64,000 nucleotides of DNA from Bolinopsis microptera (taxonomy: Eukaryota; Ctenophora; Tentaculata; Lobata; Bolinopsidae), in the NCBI RefSeq assembly GCF_026151205.1, contig NC_087081.1, positions 6,815,246 through 6,879,245 of the forward strand. Reading direction: 5' to 3'. Made by a program: the position numbers and the translations under genes. The notes beneath the pieces are model-generated. The model worked only from the letters and a program-made list of their open reading frames with translations. It ran no database searches and had not been told where the DNA came from. Below are positions 34,501 through 46,794 of this stretch, piece by piece (the first letter of the stretch is position 1; each line of letters starts with the position of its first letter).

Positions 34501-35904
34501 CCGTCTAGCTGATCAAACTAATCCACCCTCCCCGTCTAGCTGATCAAACTAATCCACCCTCCCCGTCTAGCTGATCAAACTAATCCACCCTCCCCGTCTA
34601 GCTGATCAAACTAATCCACCCTCCCCGTCTAGCTGATCAAACTAATCCACCCTCCCCGTCTAGCTGCTCAAACTAATCCACCCTCCCCGTCTAACTGATC
34701 AAACTAATCCACCCTCCCCGTCTAGCTGATCAAACTAATCCACCCTCCCCGTGTAGCTGATCAAACTAATCCCACCCTCCCCGTATAGCTGCTCAAACTA
34801 ATCCACCCTCCCCGTCTAGCTGATCAAACTAACCCACCCTCCCCGTCTAGCTGATCAAACTAATCCACCCTCCCCGTCTAACTGATTAAACTAATCCACC
34901 CTCCCCGTGTAGCTGATCAAACTAATCCACCCTCCCCGTCTAGCTGATCAAACTAATCCACCCTCCCCGTCTAGCTGATCAAACTAATCCACCCTCCCCG
35001 TGTAGCTGATCAAACTAATCCACCCTCCCCGTCTAGCTGATCAAACTAATCCACCCTCCCCGTCTAGCTGATCAAACTAATCCACCCTCCCCGTCTAGCT
35101 GATCAAACTAATCCACCCTCCCCGTCTAGCTGATCAAACTAATCCACCCTCCCCGTGTAGCTGATCAAACTAATCCACCCTCCCCGTCTAGCTGATCAAA
35201 CTAATCCACCCTCCCCGTCTAGCTGCTCAAACTAATCCACCCTCCCCGTGTAGCTGATCAAACTAATCCACCCTCCCCGTGTAGCTGATCAAACTAATCC
35301 ACCCTCCCCGTCTAGCTGATCAAACTAATCCACCCTCCCCGTCTAGCTGATCAAACTAATCCACCCTCCCCGTGTAGCTGATCAAACTAATCCACCCTCC
35401 CCGTCTAGCTGATCAAACTAATCCACCCTCCCCGTGTAGCTGATCAAACTAATCCACCCTCCCCGTCTAGCTGATCAAACTAATCCACCCTCCCCGTCTA
35501 GCTGATCAAACTAATCCACCCTCCCCGTGTAGCTGATCAAACTAATCCACCCTCCCCGTCTAGCTGATAAAACTAATCCACCCTCCCCGTCTAGCTGATA
35601 AAACTAATCCACCCTCCCCGTGTAGCTGATCAAACTAATCCACCCTCCCCGTCTAGCTGATCAAACTAATCCACCCTCCCCGTCTAGCTGATCAAACTAA
35701 TCCACCCTCCCCGTCTAGCTGATCAAACTAATCCACCCTCCCCGTCTAGCTGATCAAACTAATCCACCCTCCCCGTCTAGCTGATAAAACTAATCCACCC
35801 TCCCCGTATAGCTGATCAAACTAATCCACCCTCCCCGTCTAGCTGATCAAACTAATCCACCCTCCCCGTCTAGCTGATCAAACTAATCCACCCTCCCCGT
35901 CTAG
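28590..35904 (+). repeat. 31-bp minisatellite, about 230 copies, each built like a 3' splice site
   Basis: The unit is 31 bp: CTGATCAAACTAAT followed by CCACCCTCCCCGTCTAG. On the plus strand, the transcribed strand of the surrounding gene, it reads as CTAAT (fits the branch-point pattern yUnAy), a 15-base run almost all pyrimidine, and AG about 18 bases after the branch A. Variants are mostly GTGTAG, GTATAG, GTTAG (30 bp) and GATAAA. The middle (about 30640-32590) is nearly uniform and the edges are more varied. The left edge (28590-28725) keeps two old, widely spaced units (TTGATTAAACTTATCCACC, TCAAACCAATGTACCCTCCC). The last unit ends exactly at the exon at 35905. All three frames through the units hit stops. 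Confidence 0.95.
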
Positions 35905-36020
35905 CTGGCAGGAGATGAGAAAGGGAAACTGCTAGTTATCCTCCTGGGGCAGCGACTAGATACAGTCAGTAAGGAGGAGGCAGGGGAGGCCGGGGACTCC
36001 TTCGCCACTGCTGACAACCG
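35905..36020 (+). CDS. internal exon of the large plus-strand gene, spliced from the satellite edge
   Basis: An open stretch of 38 codons plus two bases encodes LAGDEKGKLLVILLGQRLDT, then an Ala/Glu/Gly-rich tail ending ATADNR. It stands out from the surroundings by its GC content and clear codon use. The acceptor is either the AG of the last satellite unit (GTCTAG|CTGGCAGG, phase 0, matching the phase-0 end of the exon at 19441) or the GGCAG seven bases on (phase 1). The donor is GTCAGT (phase 2), or less likely GTACTC four bases later (phase 0, which would fit the exon at 46188). No family is recognised. Confidence 0.6.
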
Positions 36021-39000
36021 GTCAGTACTCTTACTTTATTGACACAAGTTTTGTTTCATTAAAAACAATTTTTGTTCAAACACAGGGAAGAGTTATAAAC
36101 GAAAAATACTTCTTAGTCTGCTCCAAACAGTTTGGCGCAAATGTAGACGGGTGAATATAGATCTCGATAGGATCTATCACGTGGTCTCTCACAAATTTAG
36201 AAGCAGCTCAAGAAGTGACGACTTTTCTCCCGTGCATCGGGTATACTCTCAAACAAAACTGCCACGCAATAATGCGTGACGGAACAACGCATCTGCTTGT
36301 CCCACGTGACTAGCAGTCTCGCCAAATGAACACTCCGCTAGTCAGTCACCCTGCAGTCGCAAGAATCAACCACAGGCCACTCGGCCAGTTAAGTGCAAAC
36401 ATGAGCGGACAGCTCTTATCTGATAATAGATAAGCTCGCTTAAACCGATATTTACAACAAACGCGTGTAAATAGAGATAAGCTAAATCAAACTTTACCCG
36501 CGGAAATCCTTATCATTAAATTTAACTAGCCTAATTCCAAATACTAATAATAATTTCTAGATTAAATGAAATAAGAAAACGTACCTGACTAATACAAGAT
36601 GCGCTGAATAACAAATTTAAACTTGGAGAAATCTGCTGATTCTCCCTGTCAACACAATCAGAGTCATACCAAGGCGGCTGAAACTCACAAAATAAAATTA
36701 AAGCAATTATTAAGTTATTGTTCACACAATTAGTCAATTGTTCTAGCTCCATTGTCAATTCATACGTGAAGTATATACTGAAGTAGTGAGGCGCTTTAAA
36801 AGCGCCGCTTTTTATTATTCGATGAGATACGCTGAACTGTTGCCACGGTGTCATGTCTGAAAAATTGTAAAGGTCTTGCACTTGTCAGAGTTTATATTCT
36901 TGTAATCTTGTCACTCCACAACTATGCGGACTTTTTTAATATTTGGTTTGATCATTATGATGTCAAACAGTTAAATTTATTCGGATTTTGGATTTCCTAC
37001 TTTATAGGTTTTTTGAATTATTTTATTACCATCCAAATGAATTAAAACTAAAGTTTACCATGCCATTCAAAATCTAACTTTTCTTCAACTATAATACATT
37101 CATTATTTTTGGTTCCCAATGAAAATTTTGGATTTATAGATTCTATCGCGATCCCTCTCATAATAATGAAAAATACTAATATCTCTGACTTTCAAGATAA
37201 TCCTTGAAACAGTCAAAAACGGCACTCTACCACCACAAATTTAATGTAAGATTATAATGTATGATTATAATGTATATAATGTATGATAATATAGTGAATA
37301 GTAATAAGTAAGTAAGTGATATAGTTGATGTTAACCGGACCTAAGCTATCCCTTGTCTCATGTGTCACAAGGCTGCTGGTAGCTGTATCATGAACATATT
37401 GTATGACTATGATAATAAAATATTTATGACTATGATAATTCAATAATAAAGACTAATCACTCATAGTGATGATATGTTTATTTCTTAAGTAATTTCACCA
37501 AAGTTACAAAAGCGTTAAGCGCTAGACCGTAATCTATTGTTTCAATCGTATTTTATATATCGACTGTAATTGATAATTTGTTAGAGTCGACAAATTCCTT
37601 AAAAGCTTAATGAACTCACAATTGCGATAATTTATATAATCATCCGCGTGCATAAATTACATAATTAACATCCGTTATACCATAGTACCGGAGACATAGT
37701 CAGAACCAACCGACGATTTGTCTGCCCCTAATAATTCTGATCATTGTTTCATAATTTATAATAATTATAATAATCAGCACTACGGACCTGCTGCTGATTC
37801 TTTTTCTTTTATATATAAGAGAAAAAAATCAGCAGCAGGTTATATATAGCTCCAATTGATCGTATATTACAGACGAGTGAAGATGTTAACGTTTTTGTTT
37901 GCCAATATATTGGCAAACTGCGTACATGTGTTAACTTTTGTTTCTTCATTACAGTTCATTTGTATCTATGTTAGTAGTTAGACACATCCAATATTAGTAT
38001 TATTTGTAATGTTGACGTGCAATAGGTACTGCTATATTCTATACTATACTTTTTGGTATTTGTGCTACATTATGTTTCCTCTAATTCTATTTTAGATATT
38101 TTTAATGTGTGGTAAAAACGGAGGTGTTAAGGTGCTCACCTTGACTAATTGTTACTTAATTTCTGTTAAATTCCTGTTTAAGTTCATGTTATTCGCAATA
38201 CTACATATTTTTTCCATCCGCCATTTTTGTGAAGCAAAAAAAGTAAAGGATCGGATGGTTACAAATGGTAAAATTGTGAAAAAAGAGGAATTTTCAAGAT
38301 CAGGGTAGGTGGGTTTAAATATGTCTTCATTCCTTCCTTCCATCCGTCAAAATTCGTCGTAGCAATGTCTAAACTTTACAAAATTACAAATTTTCGGTAA
38401 CTAAGCAGTCATCAACGACTAAAAATGTTAGTATATTTTGGCTTTAGTATTACAATATATAACACTATCATAGTTGAATCGATTATTTTGATTAAATGAC
38501 ATGGAACATAAAAAACTAGTCCCAGTCTAGTGTGGTTGTATTAAAATGGATCACGTCATGATTTCATGAATTAGTGACAATTAATCTCATTAGAAGCAAG
38601 GTGGCGTTTACAGGTAGCATATTCGCGAGGTGTTTCAAAATCCGGTTCATGAATTATGACAGTCGTTTATCTTATATATTATATATTATCTTATTTGTTA
38701 TATCAACACGTTTATACCGACATATGAGAACAATCACAGTAAAATTAGCAGTAGCAATATACGGGGTTTCAAACACATTTAAACTATAAACAGTACAGTG
38801 TTCATTCGTGTTGCAACATTTTATAATTCAATTCAATTCAATAAACTGTAAGCGCACGAAACGGTACACACCAAAACGAAACGAAAACATTGTTGATTGT
38901 TTATGAACGTTCTTGGTTTTATGGCGCGCGTTTGAACACGCAATTAAAATTAAATGCCTTTGATCCTTATATGCACGTACGATACATTCTACATGTCATT

Positions 39001-39135
39001 TAAAATGTTTTATTCGATGGCGAAATAACCTTGAAGTTTGAATTATGTACCCAAAACAAATTTCCGAAACAAACAAAAAACATTCCATAGGACCCGAAAC
39101 AAGGGGTTCCCTCACGTTTTATATATGTCTACCAA
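36021..39135. other. intron stretch with two strong hairpins
   Basis: No supported exon. A hairpin of about 25 bp lies at 37786-37840 (outer arms ACCTGCTGCTGATT / AATCAGCAGCAGGT, then T-run against A-run, with a TATATA loop). A perfect 22-bp palindrome (GTTTGCCAATATATTGGCAAAC, two 11-bp halves) lies at 37897-37918. AT-rich otherwise. Confidence 0.45.
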
Positions 39136-39400
39136 TTATCGGTCATAATTATCGATCACGCGACGGACATTACTTTAACGCTAAAGACCTTAGCGTGAAT
39201 AATTAAGTCCGTGAAAATAATGTCTGTGGCATTGAGGTCCGTGAATAATCAAGTTCGGTAATTATTTCTACATTCTAGAGTTCAGAAAAAGAGTAAAACA
39301 CAATTTTTTGAACTTTTTTGGGCGGTCATGAGCGTGAATAATTATGTCCGTGAAAAATTTGGTCCGTGAAAAACTTTTCCGTGACAATTATGTCCGATAA
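39136..39400. mobile_element. small element with TTATCGG ends and GTCCGT subrepeats
   Basis: Ends TTATCGGTCATAATTATCG and, inverted, AATTATGTCCGATAA. The interior has repeated short units AAGTCCGTGAAAAT, GAGGTCCGTGAATAAT and TATGTCCGTGAAAAAT. The same end motif and subterminal GTCCGT logic are seen in the element at 9201-9966, so the two are probably related non-autonomous families. 39401-40438 shows nothing further. Confidence 0.55.
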
Positions 39401-40438
39401 AGTATGAAGGAGCACATGTTTTAATCACAACCTGGCGAATTTAGGTCCATAAAGAAATCGACCCAAGTTTGAAACGAGATTTCTTTGTATGAGACATAAG
39501 TATGATTAACTTTTTGCGAGAGAGACAGTTGTAAAATTATCGGGTTTGATTAAAGGAATTCAAAGTAATAACTTGGAACACATTTGTAGTGAGAGCCACG
39601 GAACCGTGCGGCGGCGGTGCACGGATCTAGCACGGCTCTGGCAGCTGTTGTGTTTCTGTCTTACGTCACTGTATCAGTGTTGGTAGACTTTAAGAAAGTT
39701 TTTACTCAGACTTTATTTTCCGATTTACTGTTTGTGTCATCTTTCATTTTCTGTGGTCTATGTTTTTACTAAAAACGCATTGACTCCTGAAAAATTGACA
39801 TACTCTTTTAAATATTCCCCTCAAGTATGCGGTTTTTTTCGACAAAAAAATATTTACCGCGTCATATACAGGCGTTCAAAACTTGAAAACTGATTAAGTA
39901 CAAAGTATGCCAAAGAGTATTGACTATGATTTGGCATTTCAAAATTTTGTTCCCTGGATTTATAGTGATTCTTAATGGTGTTGTAAGATTTTAAACTGTA
40001 TCGCCGCCTTTATCCTAAATGAAGTACAAATTAGGAAGAATTAAACAACTTCCAACCGACCCTCTTATTTTAGGACTATCCTCCGAATACAGGATGAAAA
40101 TCTTTCGTTTAAAAAACCGCATAAACACGTATACCGCAAGTGAACGTAGTCACAGCAGATCCTATAAAGGCTAAAGAGTGTGATGAAATATTATGTCCTT
40201 CCTGTCTGTTTTACTATACGGGTTTGAACTAACATAACATTTTTATGTATACGGCTGACTTAGCACTCATAGTCTGAGTATAACATTAACATGTGACTTA
40301 GCATAAATTATAACATGTGACTTAGCATAAATGAGCATAAATTATAACTTTATTATCTGAATCCCTGCAGAAAGGTCTGAGTAGGTAGATTTCGTCAAGA
40401 TGCTCGGGCTTCAGCAAGCTTTTAGTTATTGTTGACAC

Positions 40439-41681
40439 CAGGGTTGTGAAATACGTATTTAACGTTTTTAGAATTATTAAGGCGTTTTTACGTTTTTTTA
40501 ACAGGTTTTTACGTATTTACTTAAAAAACTTTGTGATTTATACGGAAATTTACAATGTTTTGACGGTCACCGACTACCAGTAAACGAACCAGCGAAGTAC
40601 GAACACTGAGGCCTGGGCCACAATCACATAAGCAGATTTCAGTGTTCAGTTACACTGTACACTTACATTCCTATTAAAACTACAAAGTATCGAAACGATC
40701 CATCACATATAATATCCATCACATATAATATCCTCGTTACTCACTTTATTATTATTGTTATTGTAGTTAAGCGAACATTCCAGACTCTGCTATATCTGTA
40801 TATTATACCGTCAGATTATATGTGTAGCAGCTAAGCAAACGTGCGAGACTGAGACGCGCACTTATACATCCAGCAATAACTCATAAGTTACACCCAGCCG
40901 TACAGTCACTTCTTGTATAAGTCGCAATGACTATGTCGGCTCTCTCTCTCTGCTCCGTTATACTTTCACCTTCGATACTGTAATCCTGCCGCTCTCTGTG
41001 TTTATTTGGTGCCGTGATATGATTCAGATACGCATTCAATCTTTTCAATTTTGAAGCAGTCCCAGCTTGAAATTTGATATGCTACAACGCTCACAGAACA
41101 TCCATTGCTAAGCTGAGTTTAACTAGGATTGGGAACTTTATTAAAATGTCCACTGACATCCTCAGGAATCATATGATGAATCACGACTGCCATAACTCTA
41201 TAAGAGTTTGATCATGTCGCTTGGATATTGCGTGACTATTTCGATATTGCTTTAGCTTGCTTTAAGAGTACTCAATGCTGAATGTTACTGCTTTAGGGGT
41301 CGTTCACATATTACGCAGTCAATTTTTGGAACATTTTTACCCCCCCCCCCTCCTCCGTAATCAGTTTTATGTTGCTCTCTTAGTAAGCGGCATGGTCATA
41401 ATCTCATTTCTTGCTTACTGATAGAAAGATGAAACTGCAGCTGATTCCCACCCCTCTTAGTTATTCGTGTTACAAATACATGTACAGCAACTTAGAAAGC
41501 AAGAGTATTCAACAGTCAACACAACTGGCAATTTTGATCGGTCATACCGCTACATTTTGAATTTTCACGTGAGTCGGCTTGATTAGATTATGCGAACGTT
41601 TTTTCTCGTTTTTTGAAAAAAATAGAAAAAAGCACGTTTTTAACGTTTTTTGAGTATACCATTTACGTTTTCACAACCCTG
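40439..41681. mobile_element. non-autonomous hAT element, 1243 bp
   Basis: Ends CAGGGTTGTGAAATACGTA and, inverted, TTTACGTTTTCACAACCCTG. The flanks GTTGACAC (40431-40438) and GTTGACGC (41682-41689) form an 8-bp target duplication with one mismatch, the hAT signature. Inside each end are repeated ACGTTTTT motifs, typical subterminal binding repeats. No transposase is encoded. The interior contains a GGGGTCGTTCACATATTACG stretch and a C-run near 41340, possibly a nested insertion. Confidence 0.85.
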
Positions 41682-42402
41682 GTTGACGCTACTCCTCGAA
41701 CTGTTGATTCGTCATAACTTCTTGTAGCGACGATCATGATATCAACTTATTGTGGGCTAACTTCTCCCAAGCAAAAGTTTCGATTTGTTTGAACCGACAA
41801 TTTGCTATACTTAACCCGTACCTAGTGCTTTGGTACAAGCGCTATAGTGTGTATGTATTGTTATTACGTAGTGCATTGTAAGATATCCAGTATCTACAGT
41901 ATTATAAACGCATAATCCTAATAATGAGATGGTAGGTAAGCACTAAGCGTACTACGCAGTATAACTGCAGTTGAAGATTAGACAGATAAAGCATTTTAAA
42001 CAATGACAAAACCAGTCTTAATGAGTTATGACGGAAACTCATTTCTCTACAGGCCAAATCATTTGTTCTCTTATTATTATTTGCAAAACACTTGATTTCG
42101 AATTTATCACCACCAGAGACTATATAGCTGAGTAAACATATAGAGTTATTCAGATTGAATTATAGGATTTTATTCACCAATTTGCAAACTAATTTAGTAG
42201 ATGAGTTTAGAGTTTAGACATTAGAAAGAAAAAATGCACGGAATCTGCGTTATACTAGTCAATATCTCTTCCGTATTATAGAAGCTAAAATATTTGTTAA
42301 TTATTTCAAAGGTAAATCGATTAGGATGTGCCACAAATTTAGCGTTAAGCTTGCAGGTTACTCTGTGAAGTTACAAAATATATATTTTAGGCCCAATAAA
42401 CA
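41682..42402. other. intron stretch, nothing recognised
   Basis: AT-rich sequence with no supported exon, repeat or element between the hAT copy and the composite array. Confidence 0.4.
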
Positions 42403-43893
42403 TTACTGGGCCTCGCTCAGCCTGTCATTCCGCCGAATCTCTATGTTAATGAACATGATAGCCTGAGGTCCCCAGGTAAAATAAACAATGCCACTAATCT
42501 AAGTTCAGTCCAAATGCTCGTTACCTGGTTACCTGGTTACCTGGTTACCTGGTTACCTGGTTACCTGGTTACCTGGTTACCTGGTTACCTGGTTACCTGG
42601 TTACCTTATCTCTATGTTAATGAACATGATAGCCTGAGGTCCCCAGGTAAAATAAACAATGCCACTAATCTAAGTTCAGTCCAAATGCTGGTTACCTGGT
42701 TACCTGGTTACCTGGTTACCTGGTTACCTGGTTACCTGGTTACCTGGTTACCTGGTTACCTGGTTACCTGGTTACCTGGTTACCTGGTTACCTGGTTACC
42801 TGGTTACCTGGTTACCTGGTTACCTGGTTACCTGGTTACCTGGTTACCTGGTTACCTGGTTACCTGGTTACCTGGTTACCTGGTTACCTTATCTCTATGT
42901 TAATGAACATGATAGCCTGAGGTCCCCAGGTAAAATAAACAATGCCACTAATCTAAGTTCAGTCCAAATGCTGGTTACCTGGTTACCTGGTTACCTGGTT
43001 ACCTGGTTACCTGGTTACCTGGTTACCTGGTTACCTGGTTACCTGGTTACCTGGTTACCTGGTTACCTGGTTACCTTATCTCTATGTTAATGAACATGAT
43101 AGCCTGAGGTCCCCAGGTAAAATAAACAATGCCACTAATCTAAGTTCAGTCCAAATGCTGGTTACCTGGTTACCTGGTTACCTGGTTACCTGGTTACCTG
43201 GTTACCTGGCTACCTGGTTACCTGGTTACCTGGTTACCTGGTTACCTGGTTACCTTATCTCTATGTCAATGAACATGATAGCCTGAGGTCCCCAGGTAAA
43301 ATAAACAATGCCACTAATCTAAGTTCAGTCCAAATGCTGGTTACCTGGTTACCTGGTTACCTGGTTACCTGGTTACCTGGTTACCTGGTTACCTGGTTAC
43401 CTGGTTACCTGGTTACCTTATCTCTATGTTAATGAACATGATAGCCTGAGGTCCCCAGGTAAAATAAACAATGCCACTAATATAAGTTCAGTCCAAATGC
43501 TGGTTACCTGGTTACCTGGTTACCTGGTTACCTGGTTACCTGGTTACCTGGTTACCTGGTTACCTGGTTACCTGGTTACCTGGTTACCTGGTTACCTGGT
43601 TACCTTATCTCTATGTTAATGAACATGATAGCCTGAGGTCCCCAGGTAAAATAAACAATGCCACTAATATAAGTTCAGTCCAAATGCTGGTTACCTGGTT
43701 ACCTGGTTACCTGGTTACCTGGTTACCTGGTTACCTGGTTACCTGGTTACCTGGTTACCTGGTTACCTGGTTACCTGGTTACCTGGTTACCTGGTTACCT
43801 GGTTACCTGGTTACCTTATCTCTATGTTAATGAACATGATAGCCTGAGGTCCCCAGGTAAAATAAACAATGCCACTAATCTAAGTTCAGTCCG
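42403..43893 (+). repeat. higher-order array: eight copies of a module of about 85 bp joined by (TTACCTGG)n
   Basis: A full copy of the short TTACTGGG element opens the array at 42403. Its 3' part and flank (TCTCTATGTTAATGAACATG, ATAGCCTGAGGTCCCCAGG, TAAAATAAACAATGCC, ACTAATCTAAGTTCAGTCC, AAATGCTGG) then recur eight times in all. They are separated by seven blocks of the octamer TTACCTGG, with about 9-25 copies each. Modules are nearly identical, while octamer number varies. Long open frames of Leu-Pro-Gly-Tyr-Leu-Val-Thr-Trp type are artefacts of the octamer. Confidence 0.9.
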
Positions 43894-44299
43894 AATGATC
43901 GAGGTATTTTATCCAGCATTAGTAATAGTGCTGTAAATTACATATCAATTTTCTCTGAATCTCACAACATTCCAGTCTCGAATAAACCTGATTTATGGGT
44001 ATTTTTCAACCAAAAACTTTTACTAAGCACATTAAATTCCTTCCGTTTTTGTTAAGTTAAGAGATTTCCTACTGTTATACCCTAGTTCAGTGTTCACCCT
44101 CATTTACATGAGACTGAAATGTTCTTGTTTACTAGATTTCTTGTTAGGTGCTGCATGAACTGATCAAGGTTCCGTGTTTGTTTTGATACCGTTCCAGGAA
44201 ATTTCCTAATTTGAACTCTTATCCGGTCTAGCGGAGCATCGTCTCACTTATTATCATTTATATTGTTGGCCCCTCTATATACCTGTATATACTTGATCC

Positions 44300-44384
44300 T
44301 TACTGGGCCGCGCTCAGCCTGTCATTCCGCCGAATCTCTAATCTCTATGTTTATGAACATGATAGCCTGAGGTCCCCAGGTAAA
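44300..44384. repeat. solo copy of the short TACTGGG...CCCAGGTAAA element
   Basis: TACTGGGCCGCGCTCAGCC to GGTCCCCAGGTAAA, with an 8-base internal duplication (TCTCTAATCTCTA) relative to the other copies. It has no octamer expansion and so shows the element before array formation. Confidence 0.7.
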
Positions 44385-46187
44385 CTTGATCCCTGTTGAT
44401 CCCTACTTCAAGTCCAACAAATTTTATACATGACACAGTTGTGAGTTGTAGAATGTAGATATTACTATATTAATTTACACTTAAGCTTCAGTTCTTTTTG
44501 TTAAGCTCTACTCAACAGCTGTTCTTTGCTCCATACTCCAGTAAACTTTATAATTTTCGTAGTTATTTTACTTCACTGAAAATTGTTTTGCTGTTACTGT
44601 TAATCTGGCCAGTAATGAACAATATGAGATGTGTAGTAGAAGGTTTTTAGAAACAGAATAAATCCGAGTCCAAACGTTTCATATTCAATATTCATATATA
44701 GTTACCTCAGCTTCTGAACACCGTAAATACATTTGGGTAGTCTAAAATGGCCACATGGTAACCCAATTTTGCTAACCTTTAGGCACTTTCAGGTTGAATT
44801 TTTAAGTTGCATGGTATATAATTATATAATATTGCCTTATACAAGATTGCTGAGTTTGTTGTCAATTCAACATGTATAAATCTAAAATTACCCTCATCGA
44901 AAGTTTTATAATTACACTGGGGCTAGTTGAGCTAGTCATGAGCATAATTGAGGTAGAGTATTCAATATTATAACTTTATAACATAAAATGTGTATAAGCT
45001 CAAATTTCTGCAGACAATAATATTATCTAACCATAACTATAACTAAAATACATATAATCGTGACTAAAGTGAATATCACTCTGTTGAGGGATTATGATCC
45101 TGCTTGACGAGTTATTCATATGCCATGCCCTCTTTTGTCTTTGTATCAAATGTTAACAATATAAAAAGTCACTACATTATCAAATTAACATCCGATAGCA
45201 AAAATAATAAACTTTCTGGGAATATTTTTGAAAAGAAAATTTTAACTCCCACCACAAAACTTTCTTAGCAGACCTTGAGAAAATAACCAGGTCTGAGTCG
45301 TGTTTCCATCACTAAAAAACTTAAGCTGTCTTCCAAGATCAAATAAAACCACACAATCTCAAACTCTAATCCCAATACTAAATCCACGACTCTCCTTCTT
45401 ATGACGTCATCAAGTTATTCAGTTATACACATAATATGTAAGACTAAGCACCTTCGTTAACAAAAGCATTTTTGATTCAAAAGGAATAATTGCAATGAAT
45501 TCAGAATTTGTAGGTTCACAAAAACATTTTTAAGGTTACAATTACAAAGCCTCAATCCTCATATGGAGCTGCTAATTCTACCTTTTACGGCGCGCACACT
45601 AACTGAATCAGCTGACCGGCATTGATTATTAATGTAAATGTAAATGTTGTTAATGTTGTTAATGTTGTTAATGTTGTTAATGTAAATGTTAACGTAAATG
45701 TTGTTAATAATGGCCTTTCTATTCGATTGGTTGCTTTAGCTAATCTTTCGATCACTTAATTGTTCTCATAATAAATCAAACGTAATTGATCGAACTTTTC
45801 ATCCCTTTACTATGAAATGCAGTCAATATGCATAAATGGCCGAACTATGTAGGATATATCATATTCTAAAATATTTATATTTCATGTATATTTTCCGTTT
45901 TAATTTATATGTTTGTGAATTATATTAATTATTTTAATATAAACCTATCTATATCCTTTTCTGCTAACCACTGTTGCCCTAGATCACTGCAACTTCATGC
46001 GCTTTGAAATTTGTTTTTAGTTACTTGTCTGCGTTTTGAAACGAATAATTTGTTTGAACCTTGATTCCGACCACATATTGTACTCTATAATATTGGTGTA
46101 GTGACGATTTCTAATCTATAATCAATAATCATTTATATAATCTTTGCCATTGTACTAGTAGGACCAAGATTTGCTGTTTCTCATCAG
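44385..46187. other. intron stretch with a small microsatellite
   Basis: No exon seen. A 9-bp tandem run of TGTTGTTAA units lies at about 45640-45712. The end of the stretch holds the acceptor TTTCTCATCAG before the exon at 46188. Confidence 0.45.
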
Positions 46188-46794
46188 ATGACCGAACATT
46201 CTCCACATGTTCTCGGGACAACAAGAACAGCCATTTCCTTAGCCACCTTCAATGTGTCGAAACCAGACAATCTATTCCGTCAGAAAAGCGAACCATTACC
46301 TGCACTACCAGGGAGCCGGGATTATGATAATTTCAGTAGAGCTGATTCAGAAATTACCCGTCCACCACGGCAGCGGAGTCGAACCTCAAACTCAGAATCA
46401 GACCCCAGAAAGAAAGCTAGTTTGGGTTGGAGTTCCTTTGTTCTGGATAAGCTCATGACAGCTGGCGAATATTTGTCAGATACTGGGAGACAGGATCAGA
46501 ATATCTTCAGTCAGGGTAGGAACTTTATACTGAGCTGGAGGAACAGAAGTGATAGACGGAGGACAAGGTATTCTTATTTCCACTACTTTCACGTAGGTTT
46601 GATCATTGCTTCAAACTGTGCACATGCAGCAGCAATTCTATTTTATCTTTTGATACAAGTAGCAACTCAAGTATTTCCTCAAACAGTAGTGGAATCTCAG
46701 ATAAACCAGAACGGGAGAGACGAGGGAGTCTCTGTCCCGTTTTCAACGACCCAAGGGCCATGGAAATGGTGGCTAAAGCTGCACTAGCGAAAAA
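46188..46794 (+). CDS. two exons of the large plus-strand gene (or the first exons of a separate gene)
   Basis: Exon 46188-46567 begins with ATG right after the acceptor TTTCTCATCAG and encodes MTEHSPHVLGTTRTAISLAT, a DNLFRQKSEPLPALPGSRDY region, a basic RPPRQRSRTSNSESDPRKK stretch, and ASLGWSSFVLDKLMTAGEYL. It ends AG|GTATTC in phase 2. Exon 46660-46794 (acceptor GATACAAG, donor GTGAGT) adds a Ser/Asn-rich run, then RAMEMVAKAALAK. It ends in phase 2, which fits the exon at 57175. The protein is basic and Ser-rich with one possible helical segment, and no family is recognised. The initial ATG fits either a phase-0 internal exon or a true start, so a second gene beginning here is possible. A longer read-through past 46567 (199 codons) looks less coding-like. 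Confidence 0.6.

Noticed and set aside
28590-35904. CRISPR-like reading of the 31-bp repeat
   Set aside because: There are no spacers; units are head to tail and the DNA is clearly eukaryotic.
38205-38303. Exon-like Lys-rich frame (KKVKDRMVTNGKIVKKEEFS)
   Set aside because: Weak acceptor, and its phase does not connect with the exons at 35905 or 46188.
42514-42903. 129-codon frame of Leu-Pro-Gly-Tyr-Leu-Val-Thr-Trp repeats
   Set aside because: An octamer repeat without stops in this frame; the modules between blocks carry no conserved reading.
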